Notes: generated by a model from the letters alone, not told the origin. A stretch of 64,000 nucleotides of DNA from Sphingomonas quercus (GCF_018863195.1 NZ_JAHKRT010000001.1:372001-436000), one strand, 5' to 3'; positions 44,685-54,250 are shown, numbered from the stretch's first letter. Program-made: numbers and translations.

Positions 44685-45074
44685 ATGCCGAACATGCGAC
44701 CATTGGTGGGCGCCATCATCCTGGCGGTGGCGATGGGGGGCGGAAGCCTTGCCCCCGCAGCGGCGCCATCGGCCGCGCGGCCCGATCCCCGGATCACCCG
44801 GGCGTGGCTGACGGGCGGGTGGAGCTATGAGGGCGGGTGCGAGAATGATCAGGGCGTGGCCTTTGCGGCGGACGGCAAGGTGCAGGATGTCGACGGCCAT
44901 GGAAGCTGGAGCCTGCGCGGCGACGTCGTCACGCTGACGATCCGCGAAGTCATCGAAACCGACGAAGGCGCCCCGGTGCGCCTTCCCACGCCGCAGGTCG
45001 TGCAACATAAGGTCCGCTGGCTGGGGCCGAAGGCAGCGATGCTGGGAGACGACAAGATCGTCAAATGCCAGTGA
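44685..45074 (+). CDS. Small exported protein, unknown function
   Basis: About 129 residues. Signal peptide MRPLVGAIILAVAMGGGSLAPAA then a ~90-residue domain beginning WLTGGWSYEGGCENDQG, like small secreted domains that bind ligands or metals, with two cysteines (one terminal). The preferred ATG 44685 has GAGGGA 6 nt upstream; ATG 44679 is an alternative. No family recognised. A partial inverted repeat upstream (44654-44668) resembles the GntR-type operators at 49379-49412. Confidence 0.75.
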   Translation: MPNMRPLVGAIILAVAMGGGSLAPAAAPSAARPDPRITRAWLTGGWSYEGGCENDQGVAFAADGKVQDVDGHGSWSLRGDVVTLTIREVIETDEGAPVRLPTPQVVQHKVRWLGPKAAMLGDDKIVKCQ

Positions 45075-45108
45075 CGCGCCCCGGCGGCCCGCCGGACCGG
45101 GGCCCGCC

Positions 45109-46620
45109 CTACTGAAACCGCTCTGGCTGATAGACGTCGTCCGCGAAGTCGCTGAACTTGGTGATTCGGCTGTCGAAGCGAAGCTTGACCTTGCCGGTGG
45201 CGCCATGGCGCTGCTTGGCGACGATCACTTCGGCCATGCCCGACACGCGCTGCATGTCCCGGCCCCATTCGTCATAGGCGTCGTGGACCTTGGCGTCGTC
45301 TTCCGGCATCGGGCGCTTGGGCTCGCGGGCGGCGACGTAATAATCCTCGCGATAGACGAACAGCACGATATCGGCGTCCTGCTCGATTGAGCCGGATTCG
45401 CGCAGGTCCGACAGCTGCGGCTTCTTGTCCTCGCGCTGCTCGACCGCACGGCTGAGCTGGGACAGCGCCAGCACCGGCACGTTCAGCTCCTTGGCGAGCT
45501 GCTTGAGGCCGCGGCTGATCTCCGAGATTTCCTGCACGCGATTGGATTCGGACGATTTGCCCGAGCCCGACAGCAGCTGAAGATAGTCGATGACGATGAA
45601 GCCGATGCCGCGCTGCCGCTTCAGCCGGCGGGCGCGGGTGCGCAGCGCAGCGATGGTCAGGCCGGGGGTGTCGTCGATATAGAGCGGCAGCTCCTCCAGC
45701 TCCGCGGCGGCACGGGCGAGGTTGCGAAACTCCTGCTGGCTGATCTTGCCCATGCGCAGGTTTTCGGAGCTGATCCCCGATTGTTCGGAAAGGATGCGGG
45801 TGGCGAGCTGATCGGCTGACATTTCGAGGCTGAAAAAGGCGACCGCCGCGCCCACCGACCGCTTCTCCTCGATGCCGTCCTCCTTGTCGCGGAGATAGCG
45901 GCGCGCCGCGTTGAAGGCGATGTTGGTGGCAAGGCTGGTCTTGCCCATGCCGGGACGGCCGGCGAGGATCAGCAGATCGGAGTGATGCAGGCCGCCGATC
46001 TTGGCATTGAGCCCCTCCAGCCCGGTGGTGACGCCAGAAAGATGGCCGCCGGAGTTGAGCGCCTTCTCGGCCATTTCCAGGGCGAGACGGGTGGCGATGC
46101 CGAAGCTCTTGGTTCCGCCGCTCTCGCCGCCCTGCTCGGCGACCTGATAGAGCGCCACCTCGGCGGCCTCGATCTGGGTCTTGGGATCGACGGATTCGGA
46201 GGTGTCGGTGGCATTCTCGACCATCTGCCGCCCGACGCCGATGAGGGCGCGGAGCAAGGCGAGATCGTAGATCTGCTGGGCGAAATCGCGCGCGCCGATC
46301 AGCGCCGCGCCAGAACCGGTGAGCTGCGCCAGATAGGCCGGGCCGCCGAGCGTCTTCAGCGCTTCGTCCGCCTCGAACATCGGCTTCAGCGTCACCGGGT
46401 TGGCGACCATGTTCTTGTCGACCAGCCGGAGGATCGCCTCGTAGATGCGGCCGTGCAGCGGCTCGTGGAAATGATCGACCTTGAGCTTGACCTGCACGTC
46501 CTCGACGACGCGATTGTCGATGAGAAGCGCGCCGAGCAGCGCCGCCTCGGCCTCGACATTGGCGGGAATGGAGGTCGCTTCCGCGTGGGGCGCGGACATG
46601 AGTCGCATCGGTTCGGCCAT
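45109..46620 (-). CDS. dnaB: Replicative DNA helicase
   Basis: 503 residues. The N-terminal domain (VEAEAALLGALLIDNRVVEDV) is followed by RecA-like ATPase with Walker A GRPGMGKTS, FFSLEMSADQLATR and Walker B-type FIVIDYLQLL. Hexameric helicase at the replication fork. The frame is open far upstream; the start MAEPMRL at 46620 or the next MRL (codon 5) is plausible, with no clear ribosome-binding site. Its end is 34 nt from the convergent hypothetical gene. Confidence 0.96.
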   Translation of the reverse strand: MAEPMRLMSAPHAEATSIPANVEAEAALLGALLIDNRVVEDVQVKLKVDHFHEPLHGRIYEAILRLVDKNMVANPVTLKPMFEADEALKTLGGPAYLAQLTGSGAALIGARDFAQQIYDLALLRALIGVGRQMVENATDTSESVDPKTQIEAAEVALYQVAEQGGESGGTKSFGIATRLALEMAEKALNSGGHLSGVTTGLEGLNAKIGGLHHSDLLILAGRPGMGKTSLATNIAFNAARRYLRDKEDGIEEKRSVGAAVAFFSLEMSADQLATRILSEQSGISSENLRMGKISQQEFRNLARAAAELEELPLYIDDTPGLTIAALRTRARRLKRQRGIGFIVIDYLQLLSGSGKSSESNRVQEISEISRGLKQLAKELNVPVLALSQLSRAVEQREDKKPQLSDLRESGSIEQDADIVLFVYREDYYVAAREPKRPMPEDDAKVHDAYDEWGRDMQRVSGMAEVIVAKQRHGATGKVKLRFDSRITKFSDFADDVYQPERFQ

Positions 46621-46752
46621 GGCGCAGGGTTTGGCACAGCCGCCCCCCGCCCGCCACCCCGCGCTGCGGCCGGCGCCCGCCAAACCGGGGCGGAGCCACC
46701 CGCGGCCCGGCGCGTTTTGCCTTTCGCACTCGCAGCATATAAAAGGCGCCGG

Positions 46753-47235
46753 ATGGGTGATCCGCGTATCATCGACATCGAGCTGGACGCCGACACGATC
46801 ATGTGGCGCAGCGACGAGGTGGAGCAGGAACGGCGCGTTGCCGTGACCGATCTGCTCGCCGCGAATTATTTCGCGCCCGAGCGCGCCTATCCGCAAGGCT
46901 ATGATGGACCGTTCCGGGTAGCCCTGAGCGTGGCCGAGGGGCGGCTGGCGATCGACGTCGCCGCGCGGGACGGCGCGCCACTGGAGACGCTGGTGCTGTC
47001 GCTGACCCGGTTCCGCCGGCTGATCAAAGATTATTTCGCGATCTGCGACAGCTATTTCCGCGCCGTGCGGCAGGCATCGACCCAGCAGATCGAGACGATC
47101 GACATGGCCCGGCGCGGTGTCCACAACAGCGCGGCGGAGCTGCTGCGCGAGTGCCTGGCGGGCAAGATCGCCGTCGATTTCGACACGGCGCGGCGACTCT
47201 TCACTCTCATCTGCGTGCTGCATATACGCGGCTGA
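46753..47235 (+). CDS. UPF0262 family protein
   Basis: 160 residues, soluble. IIDIELDADTIMWRSDEVEQE and the conserved RLIKDYFAICDSYFRAVRQAS and EAHNSAAELL-like region identify the UPF0262 family, restricted mainly to alphaproteobacteria and of unknown function. AAAAGG precedes ATG 46753. Followed after 1 nt by cdd, so co-transcribed. Divergent from dnaB with a 132-bp gap. Confidence 0.9.
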   Translation: MGDPRIIDIELDADTIMWRSDEVEQERRVAVTDLLAANYFAPERAYPQGYDGPFRVALSVAEGRLAIDVAARDGAPLETLVLSLTRFRRLIKDYFAICDSYFRAVRQASTQQIETIDMARRGVHNSAAELLRECLAGKIAVDFDTARRLFTLICVLHIRG

Positions 47236-47236
47236 T

Positions 47237-47701
47237 ATGGAGATACCGATCGAGGACGTCGCAGCCCGGGTGCTGATCGATGCCGCGCGCGAGGCGGCCC
47301 GCCACGCCCACGCCCCTTATTCCCGGTTCGCGGTCGGCGCGGCGCTGTTGATGACGGACGGGGAGATCATCACCGGCACCAATTTCGAGAATGCCAGCTA
47401 TGGCCTGTCCCTCTGCGCCGAGACGGTGGCGCTGGCGACGGCCAATGCCCGGGGCCGGCTGCGCGATGTGGTGGCGGTGGGCGTGGTCGGCGGGCTCATG
47501 GACGCCGGCGGGCGGATGGGCGGCGACGTGGTGGTGCGCCCGTGCGGACGCTGTCGGCAAGTGCTCAACGAGGCGGCGCAGCTCGGCGGGCGCGACATCG
47601 CCGTCCATTGCGGCGCGGCGCAGGGCGACGCGATCTCCCACCATCGCCTGTCGGAACTGCTGCCGATGGCGTTCGGCCCCGGCGACCTCGGCATCGGCTG
47701 A
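47237..47701 (+). CDS. cdd: Cytidine deaminase
   Basis: 154 residues, tetrameric-type size. Zinc-binding motifs SLCAETVALA (catalytic glutamate) and RPCGRCRQVL are complete. It converts cytidine and deoxycytidine to uridine forms. Placed with dcd downstream, so this small cluster handles pyrimidine salvage and dUTP supply. Starts 1 nt after the UPF0262 stop. Confidence 0.95.
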   Translation: MEIPIEDVAARVLIDAAREAARHAHAPYSRFAVGAALLMTDGEIITGTNFENASYGLSLCAETVALATANARGRLRDVVAVGVVGGLMDAGGRMGGDVVVRPCGRCRQVLNEAAQLGGRDIAVHCGAAQGDAISHHRLSELLPMAFGPGDLGIG

Positions 47702-47755
47702 TTGCCAATCGGCGCAGGGAGCGGCTAGGCCGTGCCCCCAGGAGGAAGCCCGTCA

Positions 47756-48310
47756 ATGTCGATCATGTCCGACCGCTGGATCCGTGCCCAGGCCGAGGCG
47801 CATGGCATGATCGAGCCCTTCGTTGAGAGCCAGCGGCGCGACGGCTGCATCAGCTACGGCCTTTCCTCCTACGGCTATGACGCGCGTGTGGCCGACGAGT
47901 TCAAGATCTTCACCAATGTCGATTCGGCGACGGTGGACCCGAAGAATTTCGCCGCGAACAGCTTCGTCGACCGCAAGACCGAGGTCTGCATCATTCCCCC
48001 GAACAGTTTCGCGTTGGCGCGCACCGTCGAATATTTCCGGGTGCCGCGCGACGTGCTGGTGATCTGCCTCGGCAAATCCACCTATGCGCGCTGCGGCATC
48101 ATCGTGAACGTGACGCCGCTGGAACCCGGCTGGGAAGGCCACGTCACGCTCGAATTTTCGAATACCACGCCGCTGCCCGCCAAGGTCTATGCCAATGAAG
48201 GGGCGTGCCAATTCCTCTTCCTACAGGGCAATGAGCCGTGCGAGGTGAGCTACGCCGACCGGGCCGGCAAATATATGGGGCAACGTGGCGTAACGTTGCC
48301 GCGGCTCTAG
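47756..48310 (+). CDS. dcd: dCTP deaminase
   Basis: 184 residues, standard length. Motifs [24 protein letters not shown] and [18 protein letters not shown] are conserved. It deaminates dCTP to dUTP, the main route to thymidylate in many proteobacteria. ATG 47756 follows AGGAGGA. It lies 54 nt after cdd, probably in the same transcript. Confidence 0.97.
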   Translation: MSIMSDRWIRAQAEAHGMIEPFVESQRRDGCISYGLSSYGYDARVADEFKIFTNVDSATVDPKNFAANSFVDRKTEVCIIPPNSFALARTVEYFRVPRDVLVICLGKSTYARCGIIVNVTPLEPGWEGHVTLEFSNTTPLPAKVYANEGACQFLFLQGNEPCEVSYADRAGKYMGQRGVTLPRL

Positions 48311-48431
48311 AGTTCCCGCCCCTTTGGCTGATTTTTCTGCAATTTCCGTTGCGCGCATTGCATGCCGCATTGCGGTAGAATCCGACTATAGACCCGCCCA
48401 GGCACTGACGAGAACCTGAGGGAGGTCCCGG

Positions 48432-48599
48432 ATGGCCAAGCTTGCGAGCCTGTTTGCGACGCTCGGAATTGGTACGGCCGTGATGCGGCCCGATCTGGCC
48501 CATCTGGCCTGGGTCGCGGTATTCGCATCGACGATGATGGCGACGGCGGCGATCGGCCGGCAACGCGCCTATCACGCGGGCAATCGCGTCATCAGCTGA
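48432..48599 (+). CDS. Small membrane protein, unknown
   Basis: 55 residues, starting MAKLASLFATLGIGTAVM, with a second hydrophobic stretch LAWVAVFASTMMATAAI and a basic C-terminus. GAGGGAGG lies 6 nt upstream of the ATG, a strong ribosome-binding site. Likely one or two membrane helices. No family recognised. It is convergent with the GntR regulator gene ending at 48614. Confidence 0.6.
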   Translation: MAKLASLFATLGIGTAVMRPDLAHLAWVAVFASTMMATAAIGRQRAYHAGNRVIS

Positions 48600-48613
48600 C
48601 GAAGGCGCCGGCA

Positions 48614-49366
48614 TCACCCGCCGGAATAACGCGCCCGCTGCTCGGCTACCCGCGCGCGGGCCTGTTCCATTTCGTGCACCTCGGTCGCCTCGAAGAGCGA
48701 TTCGAGCACATGGTTCATGTGATCCTGCATCGCCGCGCGAGCCCGATCGGGATCGCCGGTGCGCAATGCCTCGAGGATCACGGCATGTTCCTCGATGCGC
48801 GGGCGGACGCCGGCGGCATGAGCCTTGGCGGCAAGCAACTGATATTGCGGCGAGCGGGCGCGCGTGTCCCACAGCATCCTGACCGCGGCGACGAGGGCGC
48901 TATTCTCCGAGGCGCCGGCAACGAGCAGGTGAAAGCGCCGGTCGGCATCCTCCGACATCACCACGTCGCGCTCATTCTCGGCCTGCATCTCGGCAACGAC
49001 ACCGGCCAGATCGTCCAGCGTCTCCTGGCTGATGCGCTGGGCGGCAAGCGCGCAGGTCTCGCTCTCGATCGCGCGCCGCGCCTCGGTGAGTTCGAACGGA
49101 CCGACATCGGTGGGCGCGGCCTTGCCGCCGCGCGGCTGGCATGCGACCACATAGACGCCCGAGCCGATACGCACCTCGACCAGCCCGTCCAGCTCGAGGG
49201 CGATGATCGCCTCGCGCACGGTCGGCCGCGACACGGCATAGTGGAGCGCGAGGTTGCGCTCGGCGGGCAGGCGCTGGCCGATCTCGTAATGTCCGGCGGC
49301 GATCGCCTCGGCGATATCGCGCGATACCCGTTCGTAGAGTCGCCCACCTTCGGCCTTGCCGTTCAT
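48614..49366 (-). CDS. GntR regulator, FadR subfamily
   Basis: 250 residues. N-terminal winged helix (DIAEAIAAGHYEIGQRLPAERNLALHYAVSRPTVREAI) and an all-helical ligand domain with the FCD features (LTEARRAIESETCALAA; metal-binding RFHLLVAGASENSALVA). FadR-type regulators sense carboxylic acids. The site TTGGTCAGACCAGT at 49379-49392, just upstream of the start, with a second copy nearby, suggests autoregulation. Target genes could include the phosphoesterase and beyond. Confidence 0.92.
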   Translation of the reverse strand: MNGKAEGGRLYERVSRDIAEAIAAGHYEIGQRLPAERNLALHYAVSRPTVREAIIALELDGLVEVRIGSGVYVVACQPRGGKAAPTDVGPFELTEARRAIESETCALAAQRISQETLDDLAGVVAEMQAENERDVVMSEDADRRFHLLVAGASENSALVAAVRMLWDTRARSPQYQLLAAKAHAAGVRPRIEEHAVILEALRTGDPDRARAAMQDHMNHVLESLFEATEVHEMEQARARVAEQRARYSGG

Positions 49367-49378
49367 TCCCGCTCCTCT

Positions 49379-49412
49379 TTGGTCAGACCAGTAGATTGAC
49401 CGGCCTGACCAA
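49379..49412. promoter_or_regulatory. Two predicted GntR/FadR-type operator sites
   Basis: TTGGTCAGACCAGT at 49379-49392 contains the palindrome TGGTCAGACCA. A second, related site (TTGGTCAGGCCGGTCAA on the minus strand) occupies 49396-49412. The first is 13 nt before the GntR start. TGGTxxGACCA-like sites are the usual targets of FadR-type regulators. Confidence 0.65.
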
Positions 49413-49489
49413 TTTCTGCAAGCAACAAGGTGCTTGCGCCCGGGCCGCTATCCTCTTTACCGCACGGGCGAGCAAGTTGGGGTAATGCG

Positions 49490-51160
49490 ATGAGCGACAC
49501 GCGTGACGGCCGGCCTGAGGATGAGCGACCGCAGGATCCGGACCGCCGGCTGTTGCTGGGCGGGCTGGCGGCGGCCGGCGTTGCCGCTGCCGTGGCGAGC
49601 GGCAGCGAGGCCAAGGCCCCGCCCCGCCAGACCGGACCCGGGAAGCCTGTCACCGATGCGGTGCTGCGCGCGCATATCGACACGGTCGTCGTGATCTTCG
49701 CCGAGAATCGCAGCTTCAATAATCTTTTCGCCGGCTTTCCGGGGCTGGAGCAGCCCTTGTCGGCGGTGCCGCCCGAGCGCTTCCTCCAGCGCGACCGCGA
49801 CGGGCGGGTGCTGGATAAGCTGCCGAAGATCTGGGAAGGGCTGGTGCCGCAGGAGCAGGTGGTGGAGCACCGCACCTTCCGCATCGGGCCGGACGATCTC
49901 GCGCCGCTGCCCAACGCGCCCTTCGCGCTCAGCACGCCCGAGGGCGATCCCCTGCCCCATGGCGTGGTGACCCGCGACCTCATCCACGCCTTCTACAACA
50001 ACCAGCTGCAGATCAATGGCGGCCGCAATGACGGGTTCGTCGCCTGGGGGGACAGCGGCGCGCTGGTGATGGGCCATTATGGGGATTGCTCGGCCAACCT
50101 CCGCCTGTGGCAGCTCGCCCGCGAATTCACGCTGTGCGACAATTTCTTCATGGGCGCGTTCGGCGGCTCCTTCCTCAACCACCAATATCTCGTTGCCGCC
50201 CAGCCGCCTTATTATCCGAATGCCGACAGGAGCCCTGCGCGCGACCGCGTCACTCAGCTGGACGATGCGAGCCCGCGCGGCATCCGCCCGAAGCTGCACA
50301 AGGACAGCCCGGCCAGCGCGATGGACGGCCCGCCGGCCTTCGTCCCGAACTCGATCACCCCCGATTTCTGGGCGGTGAACACGATGATGCCGCCCTATGC
50401 GCCGGCACCGAAGCTCGATCCGGCGCGCCCGGACCATGCGGATGCGACCAGCCCGGTCACCGTGCCGCCGCAGCGGCACAAGATGATCGGCGACGTGTTG
50501 AGCGCGCGCGGCGTCGACTGGGCCTGGTATGCCGGCGGGTGGGGCGAGACGCTGAAAGGCCTGAACACCGAGCGCGCCTTCCCCGCCCGGCCGAATTTCC
50601 AGTATCACCACCAGCCGCTCAATTACTTCGCGAGCCTCGCCCCCGGCACGGCGGCGCGCGATCGCCATCTGCGCGACGGCGGCGTCGGCGAGACGGCGCG
50701 GACCAACCTGTTCCTCGCCGATGTCGAGGCCGGCAAGCTGCCGCCGGTCACTTTCTACAAGCCGCAGGGCAATCTCAACATGCACGCCGGCTATTCCGAC
50801 GTGGATGCCGGTGACCGGCATATCGCCGGCGTCGTCGACGCGCTGCGCAAGAGCCCGCAATGGGACAAGATGCTGATCGTCGTCACCTTCGATGAGAATG
50901 GCGGCTGGTGGGATCATGTCGCGCCGCCAAAGGGCGACCGCTGGGGGCCCGGCACGCGCGTCCCGGCGATCGTCATCTCGCCCCATGCGCGGCATGGCGA
51001 GGTCGATCACAGCATTTATGACACCGGGTCGATCGCCCGTTTCATCACCCGCCGGTTCGGCCTCGAACGGCTGCCCGGCCTGATCGAGCGCGAGCGGGCG
51101 ATGGTCGCCGCCGGTGGCCCCGCCCCGGGCGATCTCACCAACGCGCTCCGTTTCGCCTGA
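49490..51160 (+). CDS. Tat-exported phosphoesterase / acid phosphatase-phospholipase C family
   Basis: 556 residues. A twin-arginine signal ([23 protein letters not shown] at 19-20) starts the protein. The phosphoesterase domain has [50 protein letters not shown] and [13 protein letters not shown], typical of the phosphoesterase family that includes AcpA and phospholipase C. Acts in the periplasm or outside; exact substrate unknown. ATG 49490; no clear ribosome-binding site. Neighbours a GntR regulator divergently. Confidence 0.9.
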   Translation: MSDTRDGRPEDERPQDPDRRLLLGGLAAAGVAAAVASGSEAKAPPRQTGPGKPVTDAVLRAHIDTVVVIFAENRSFNNLFAGFPGLEQPLSAVPPERFLQRDRDGRVLDKLPKIWEGLVPQEQVVEHRTFRIGPDDLAPLPNAPFALSTPEGDPLPHGVVTRDLIHAFYNNQLQINGGRNDGFVAWGDSGALVMGHYGDCSANLRLWQLAREFTLCDNFFMGAFGGSFLNHQYLVAAQPPYYPNADRSPARDRVTQLDDASPRGIRPKLHKDSPASAMDGPPAFVPNSITPDFWAVNTMMPPYAPAPKLDPARPDHADATSPVTVPPQRHKMIGDVLSARGVDWAWYAGGWGETLKGLNTERAFPARPNFQYHHQPLNYFASLAPGTAARDRHLRDGGVGETARTNLFLADVEAGKLPPVTFYKPQGNLNMHAGYSDVDAGDRHIAGVVDALRKSPQWDKMLIVVTFDENGGWWDHVAPPKGDRWGPGTRVPAIVISPHARHGEVDHSIYDTGSIARFITRRFGLERLPGLIERERAMVAAGGPAPGDLTNALRFA

Positions 51161-51310
51161 CCGACGATTGCCCGTCGCTCCGCGCGGGCATAGTCTTGGC
51201 CAGCATGACCTGCGAATGGGTGCGATCGGCTTCTGCTTGGGGATGGGGCGCGAGGCGCCGGGGTGGCCCCATCCGCTTCCTGTCTGGCGCTCAGCTGTAG
51301 GAGCATTGTC

Positions 51311-52141
51311 ATGACGACGATCACCACCGAAGACGGGACCGAGATCTTCTACAAGGACTGGGGCGCCAGGGACGCGCAGCCGATCGTGTTCCATCATGGT
51401 TGGCCGCTGAGCGCGGACGACTGGGACAACCAGATGCTCTATTTCCTCGGCAAGGGCTTTCGCGTCATCGCCCATGACCGGCGCGGCCATGGCCGGTCCA
51501 GCCAGACCGATACCGGCAACGAGATGGACACCTATGCCGCCGACGTCTCAGCGCTCGCCGAAGCGCTGGACCTGAGGGACGCCGTCCATATCGGCCATTC
51601 CACCGGGGGCGGCGAGGTGACCCGCTATGTCGCGCGCGCCAAGCCCGGCCGGGTGTCCAAGGCGGTGCTGATCGGCGCCGTGCCACCGGTGATGGTCAAG
51701 TCGGAAAGCAACCCCGGCGGGCTGCCGCTGGAGGTGTTCGACGGGTTTCGCAAGGCGCTGGCCGACAATCGGGCGCAATTCTACCTCGATGTGCCGTCGG
51801 GTCCGTTCTATGGCTACAACAGGCCGGGCGCGAAGGTGGACCAGGGTGTCATCCGGAACTGGTGGCGGCAGGGCATGATGGGCGGGACCAAGGCCCATTA
51901 TGATTGCATCAAGGCCTTTTCCGAGACCGACTTCACCGCCGATCTACAGGCGATCGAGGTCCCGGTGCTGGTGATGCACGGCACCGATGATCAGATCGTG
52001 CCCTATGCGGACTCGGCGCCGCTCGCCGTGAAGCTGCTGAAGAACGGCACGCTCAAATCCTATGAGGGGCTGCCGCACGGCATGTGCACTACCCATGCCG
52101 ATGTCGTGAACCCGGAGCTGCTCGCCTTCATTCAAGGCTGA
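51311..52141 (+). CDS. Alpha/beta hydrolase, chloroperoxidase-like
   Basis: 276 residues. Motifs [28 protein letters not shown], nucleophile [18 protein letters not shown] and LPHGMCTTH match the non-heme haloperoxidase/esterase group. Ser-Asp-His triad complete. ATG 51311 follows AGGAG. It is convergent with an OhrR-like regulator, which often accompanies such hydrolases; expression may respond to peroxide or ester substrates. Confidence 0.93.
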   Translation: MTTITTEDGTEIFYKDWGARDAQPIVFHHGWPLSADDWDNQMLYFLGKGFRVIAHDRRGHGRSSQTDTGNEMDTYAADVSALAEALDLRDAVHIGHSTGGGEVTRYVARAKPGRVSKAVLIGAVPPVMVKSESNPGGLPLEVFDGFRKALADNRAQFYLDVPSGPFYGYNRPGAKVDQGVIRNWWRQGMMGGTKAHYDCIKAFSETDFTADLQAIEVPVLVMHGTDDQIVPYADSAPLAVKLLKNGTLKSYEGLPHGMCTTHADVVNPELLAFIQG

Positions 52142-52182
52142 ACCGAAGGGCGCCCGGGCCGCGCGGTCCGGGCGTCCCGCGG

Positions 52183-52632
52183 TCAGGCGGCGTTGGCGCG
52201 CAGCGTGTCGCGCAATTGCACGATGGCGCGCTCCAGTACCCCGAGCTGCTCCGGCGTGCGGCCGGTGGCGGCGAGCACTTCGCCCGGCACGCATTTCGCC
52301 TCCTCGGCAACCGCCCTCCCCTTGTCGGTCAGGGTGACGCGGACGACGCGCTCATCCTCGCTGTCGCGACGGCGGGTGACCAACCCCGCAGCCTCCAGCC
52401 GCTTGATTAGCGGAGTAAGCGTGCTCGAATCCAGAAACAGCTGATCGCCAAGCTCGCCCACCGTCTGCCCGTCCTCGCCGCGCAGGATGACCATGGCGAG
52501 ATATTGCGGATAGGTGAGGCCGAGCCGATCCAGGATCGGCTTGTAGACGCGGTTGAAGGCCAGCCCCGTCGAATAGACCGCGAAGCAGAGGTGGCCGCCC
52601 AGCGCATCGGCATCAGGAGATTTGCGTTTCAC
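52183..52632 (-). CDS. ohrR: MarR-family regulator, OhrR-like
   Basis: 149 residues. LCFAVYSTGLAFNRVYKPIL then LGLTYPQYLAMVIL and DSSTLTPLIKRLEAAGLVTR match OhrR, with the reactive cysteine in LCFAVY (C17). OhrR senses organic hydroperoxides through this cysteine. No ohr gene is adjacent, so the target may be the neighbouring hydrolase or a distant gene. A perfect inverted repeat (TGCGAT/ATCGCA) lies 20 nt upstream. Confidence 0.88.
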   Translation of the reverse strand: MKRKSPDADALGGHLCFAVYSTGLAFNRVYKPILDRLGLTYPQYLAMVILRGEDGQTVGELGDQLFLDSSTLTPLIKRLEAAGLVTRRRDSEDERVVRVTLTDKGRAVAEEAKCVPGEVLAATGRTPEQLGVLERAIVQLRDTLRANAA

Positions 52633-52651
52633 GGGTCGAATATATATCGCG

Positions 52652-52666
52652 TGCGATTTTATCGCA
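52652..52666. promoter_or_regulatory. Candidate OhrR operator
   Basis: TGCGAT (52652-52657) and ATCGCA (52661-52666) with a TTT centre, 20 nt before the regulator start in an AT-richer stretch. Autoregulation is inferred. Confidence 0.5.
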
Positions 52667-52788
52667 AGTGCTCCCTCGACTATGTCACCTTGTTTCTGGG
52701 TCTCGGTTGCACAAGGCCGGGCTTGTCGGCGGGCGTAATGATCACGATAACATGGACTGCATCCGATTGCGGATCAGGGGAGATTATC

Positions 52789-54012
52789 ATGAAGTTGACG
52801 AAGGCCGCCCTCCTGCTGGCGCTGGCCGCCTCGGCTCAGGCCAATGCGCAGGTGAATGCGGGCGAGCAGAAGCCGGAAGCCAGCCTTCCCTTCACCATGA
52901 CGCAGGTCGCGACATTCAATCTGCCGTGGCGCATCGCCTTCCTGCCGGACGGCCGCATGCTCGTCACCGAGAAGGTCGGCCCGGTCTATCTGGTCACGCA
53001 GCAGGGCCAGAAGGTGCAGATCACCAACGTGCCGGCGGTGGCCTATGGCGGCCAGGGGGGCATGCTCGGCATCTATCTGTCGCCGCATTACGCGACCGAC
53101 CATAATGTCTACCTCACCTATTCCGAGCCCGGCGAGGGCGGCTCGAGCCTGGCCCTGGCGCGGGCGCGGCTGGCGATCGGCCAGGGTACGGCCAGCCTCG
53201 AGGGGCTGCAGGTGATCTGGCGGCAGATGCCCAAGGGCAAGGGCGGCCAGTTCGGCGCGGCGATCGCCTTCTCCCCGGACGGCAAATATCTGTTCCTGAC
53301 GGTCGGCGACCGCCAGCGCATGACGCCGGCCCAGGATCCCAACCAGGAACTGGGCAAGATCCTGCGCCTGACGCTGGACGGCAAGCCCGCGCCGGGCAAT
53401 CCGGGCGCCGGCAAGACCGGCGCCGGGAAGGTGACGTTGATCGATCCGCCGAAGGACACCGAAGCCGCCAAGACCGCGCCGGTGGTGAGCACCTACAACT
53501 TCCCCGGCCCGAATGTGACGCCGTCGGAAGTGTGGTCCTCCGGCCATCGCACCCCCTACGGCCTCGCCTTCGCGCCCGACGGCCGCCTGTGGGAGCTGGA
53601 GCATGGGCCCAAGGGCGGCGACGAGCTGAACCTGATCGAGCCCGGCAAGAATTACGGCTGGCCGCTGGTGTCCTACGCCGTCAATTATGACGACGTGCCG
53701 ATCCCGAGCCCCGACACCCGGCCCGACCTGACCAAGCCGGTCATCTATTGGCGGCCGGTGATCGCCCCGGGCAACCTCACCTTCTACAAGGGCGGGATGT
53801 TCAAGGCGTGGCAGGGCTCGGCGCTGATCGGCGGCATGGCCAGCAAGACGCTCAGCCGCGTCGTCTTCGACGGCAAGGGCGGCGCCCGGCCAGCCGAGCG
53901 CTGGGATGTCGGCCACCGCATCCGTGACGTCGCGGTGGCGCCAGATGGCGCGGTGTGGGTCGTCGAGGATGCCAATCCGGGCGGTCTGTTCCGCGTGACG
54001 CCGGGCAAGTGA
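52789..54012 (+). CDS. PQQ-dependent sugar dehydrogenase (soluble aldose type)
   Basis: 407 residues. Signal peptide KLTKAALLLALAASAQANAQ, then a beta-propeller with FNLPWRIAFLPDGRMLVTEK, GYGGQGGMLGI-like region, HRTPYGLAFAPDGRLWELEHGPKGGDELN and NYGWPLVSY, as in YliI-like aldose sugar dehydrogenases. Needs the cofactor PQQ; acts in the periplasm. ATG 52789 follows GGGGAG. Ends at a strong terminator. Confidence 0.93.
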   Translation: MKLTKAALLLALAASAQANAQVNAGEQKPEASLPFTMTQVATFNLPWRIAFLPDGRMLVTEKVGPVYLVTQQGQKVQITNVPAVAYGGQGGMLGIYLSPHYATDHNVYLTYSEPGEGGSSLALARARLAIGQGTASLEGLQVIWRQMPKGKGGQFGAAIAFSPDGKYLFLTVGDRQRMTPAQDPNQELGKILRLTLDGKPAPGNPGAGKTGAGKVTLIDPPKDTEAAKTAPVVSTYNFPGPNVTPSEVWSSGHRTPYGLAFAPDGRLWELEHGPKGGDELNLIEPGKNYGWPLVSYAVNYDDVPIPSPDTRPDLTKPVIYWRPVIAPGNLTFYKGGMFKAWQGSALIGGMASKTLSRVVFDGKGGARPAERWDVGHRIRDVAVAPDGAVWVVEDANPGGLFRVTPGK

Positions 54013-54019
54013 CCCATCC

Positions 54020-54055
54020 CCCCCGCGCGGAAAAAATTCCGCGCGGGGGTTTCTT
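54020..54055 (+). terminator. Intrinsic terminator of the PQQ-dehydrogenase gene
   Basis: Perfect 13-bp stem (54020-54032 with 54037-54049), AAAA loop, then TTTCTT. Confidence 0.9.
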
Positions 54056-54162
54056 CCGGGAACCCGATCCTGTATTAGGCGTTCCCAATCGCGCATTGCC
54101 CGCTTTTTCGGGCCATGCGTGGTGAAAGGCGGCCCTGCCGGCATTCAAGCCGGCCGTGCTCG

Positions 54163-54250
54163 CCCTTCGATAACGGCAAACCGCCAGCGATGGCGGGACG
54201 CAAAGCCTCCGGTCTCGGCAGTGTCGAGGTAGCGGGGTTACCGAATAGGG
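54163..54250 (+). ncRNA. Cyclic di-GMP-I (GEMM-I) riboswitch
   Basis: Conserved segments match the class I c-di-GMP riboswitch: GGCAAACC, stem CCGCCA-GCGA-TGGCGG with a GNRA loop (54181-54196), GACGCAAAGCCTCCGG directly after, and GGTAGCGGGGTTACCGA at the 3' end. The closing stem pairs CCCTTCG (54163-54169) with CGA-AGGG in CGAATAGGG (54242-54250), and AGGG is 6 nt before the CAP-domain ATG. Ligand binding would therefore hide the ribosome-binding site (off switch). A GCCGGC hairpin just upstream (54137-54154) lies outside the aptamer. Confidence 0.92.

Noticed and set aside
49457-51490. 677-codon minus-strand frame over the phosphoesterase
   Set aside because: Shadow of a well-supported exported phosphoesterase; no domain motifs.
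52151-52174. GC-rich hairpin between the chloroperoxidase-like gene and ohrR
   Set aside because: A 7-bp stem (CGCCCGG/CCGGGCG) is present but no T-run; possible weak terminator only.
54137-54154. GCCGGC hairpin before the riboswitch as a terminator
   Set aside because: No T-run; a much better terminator lies at 54020-54055.
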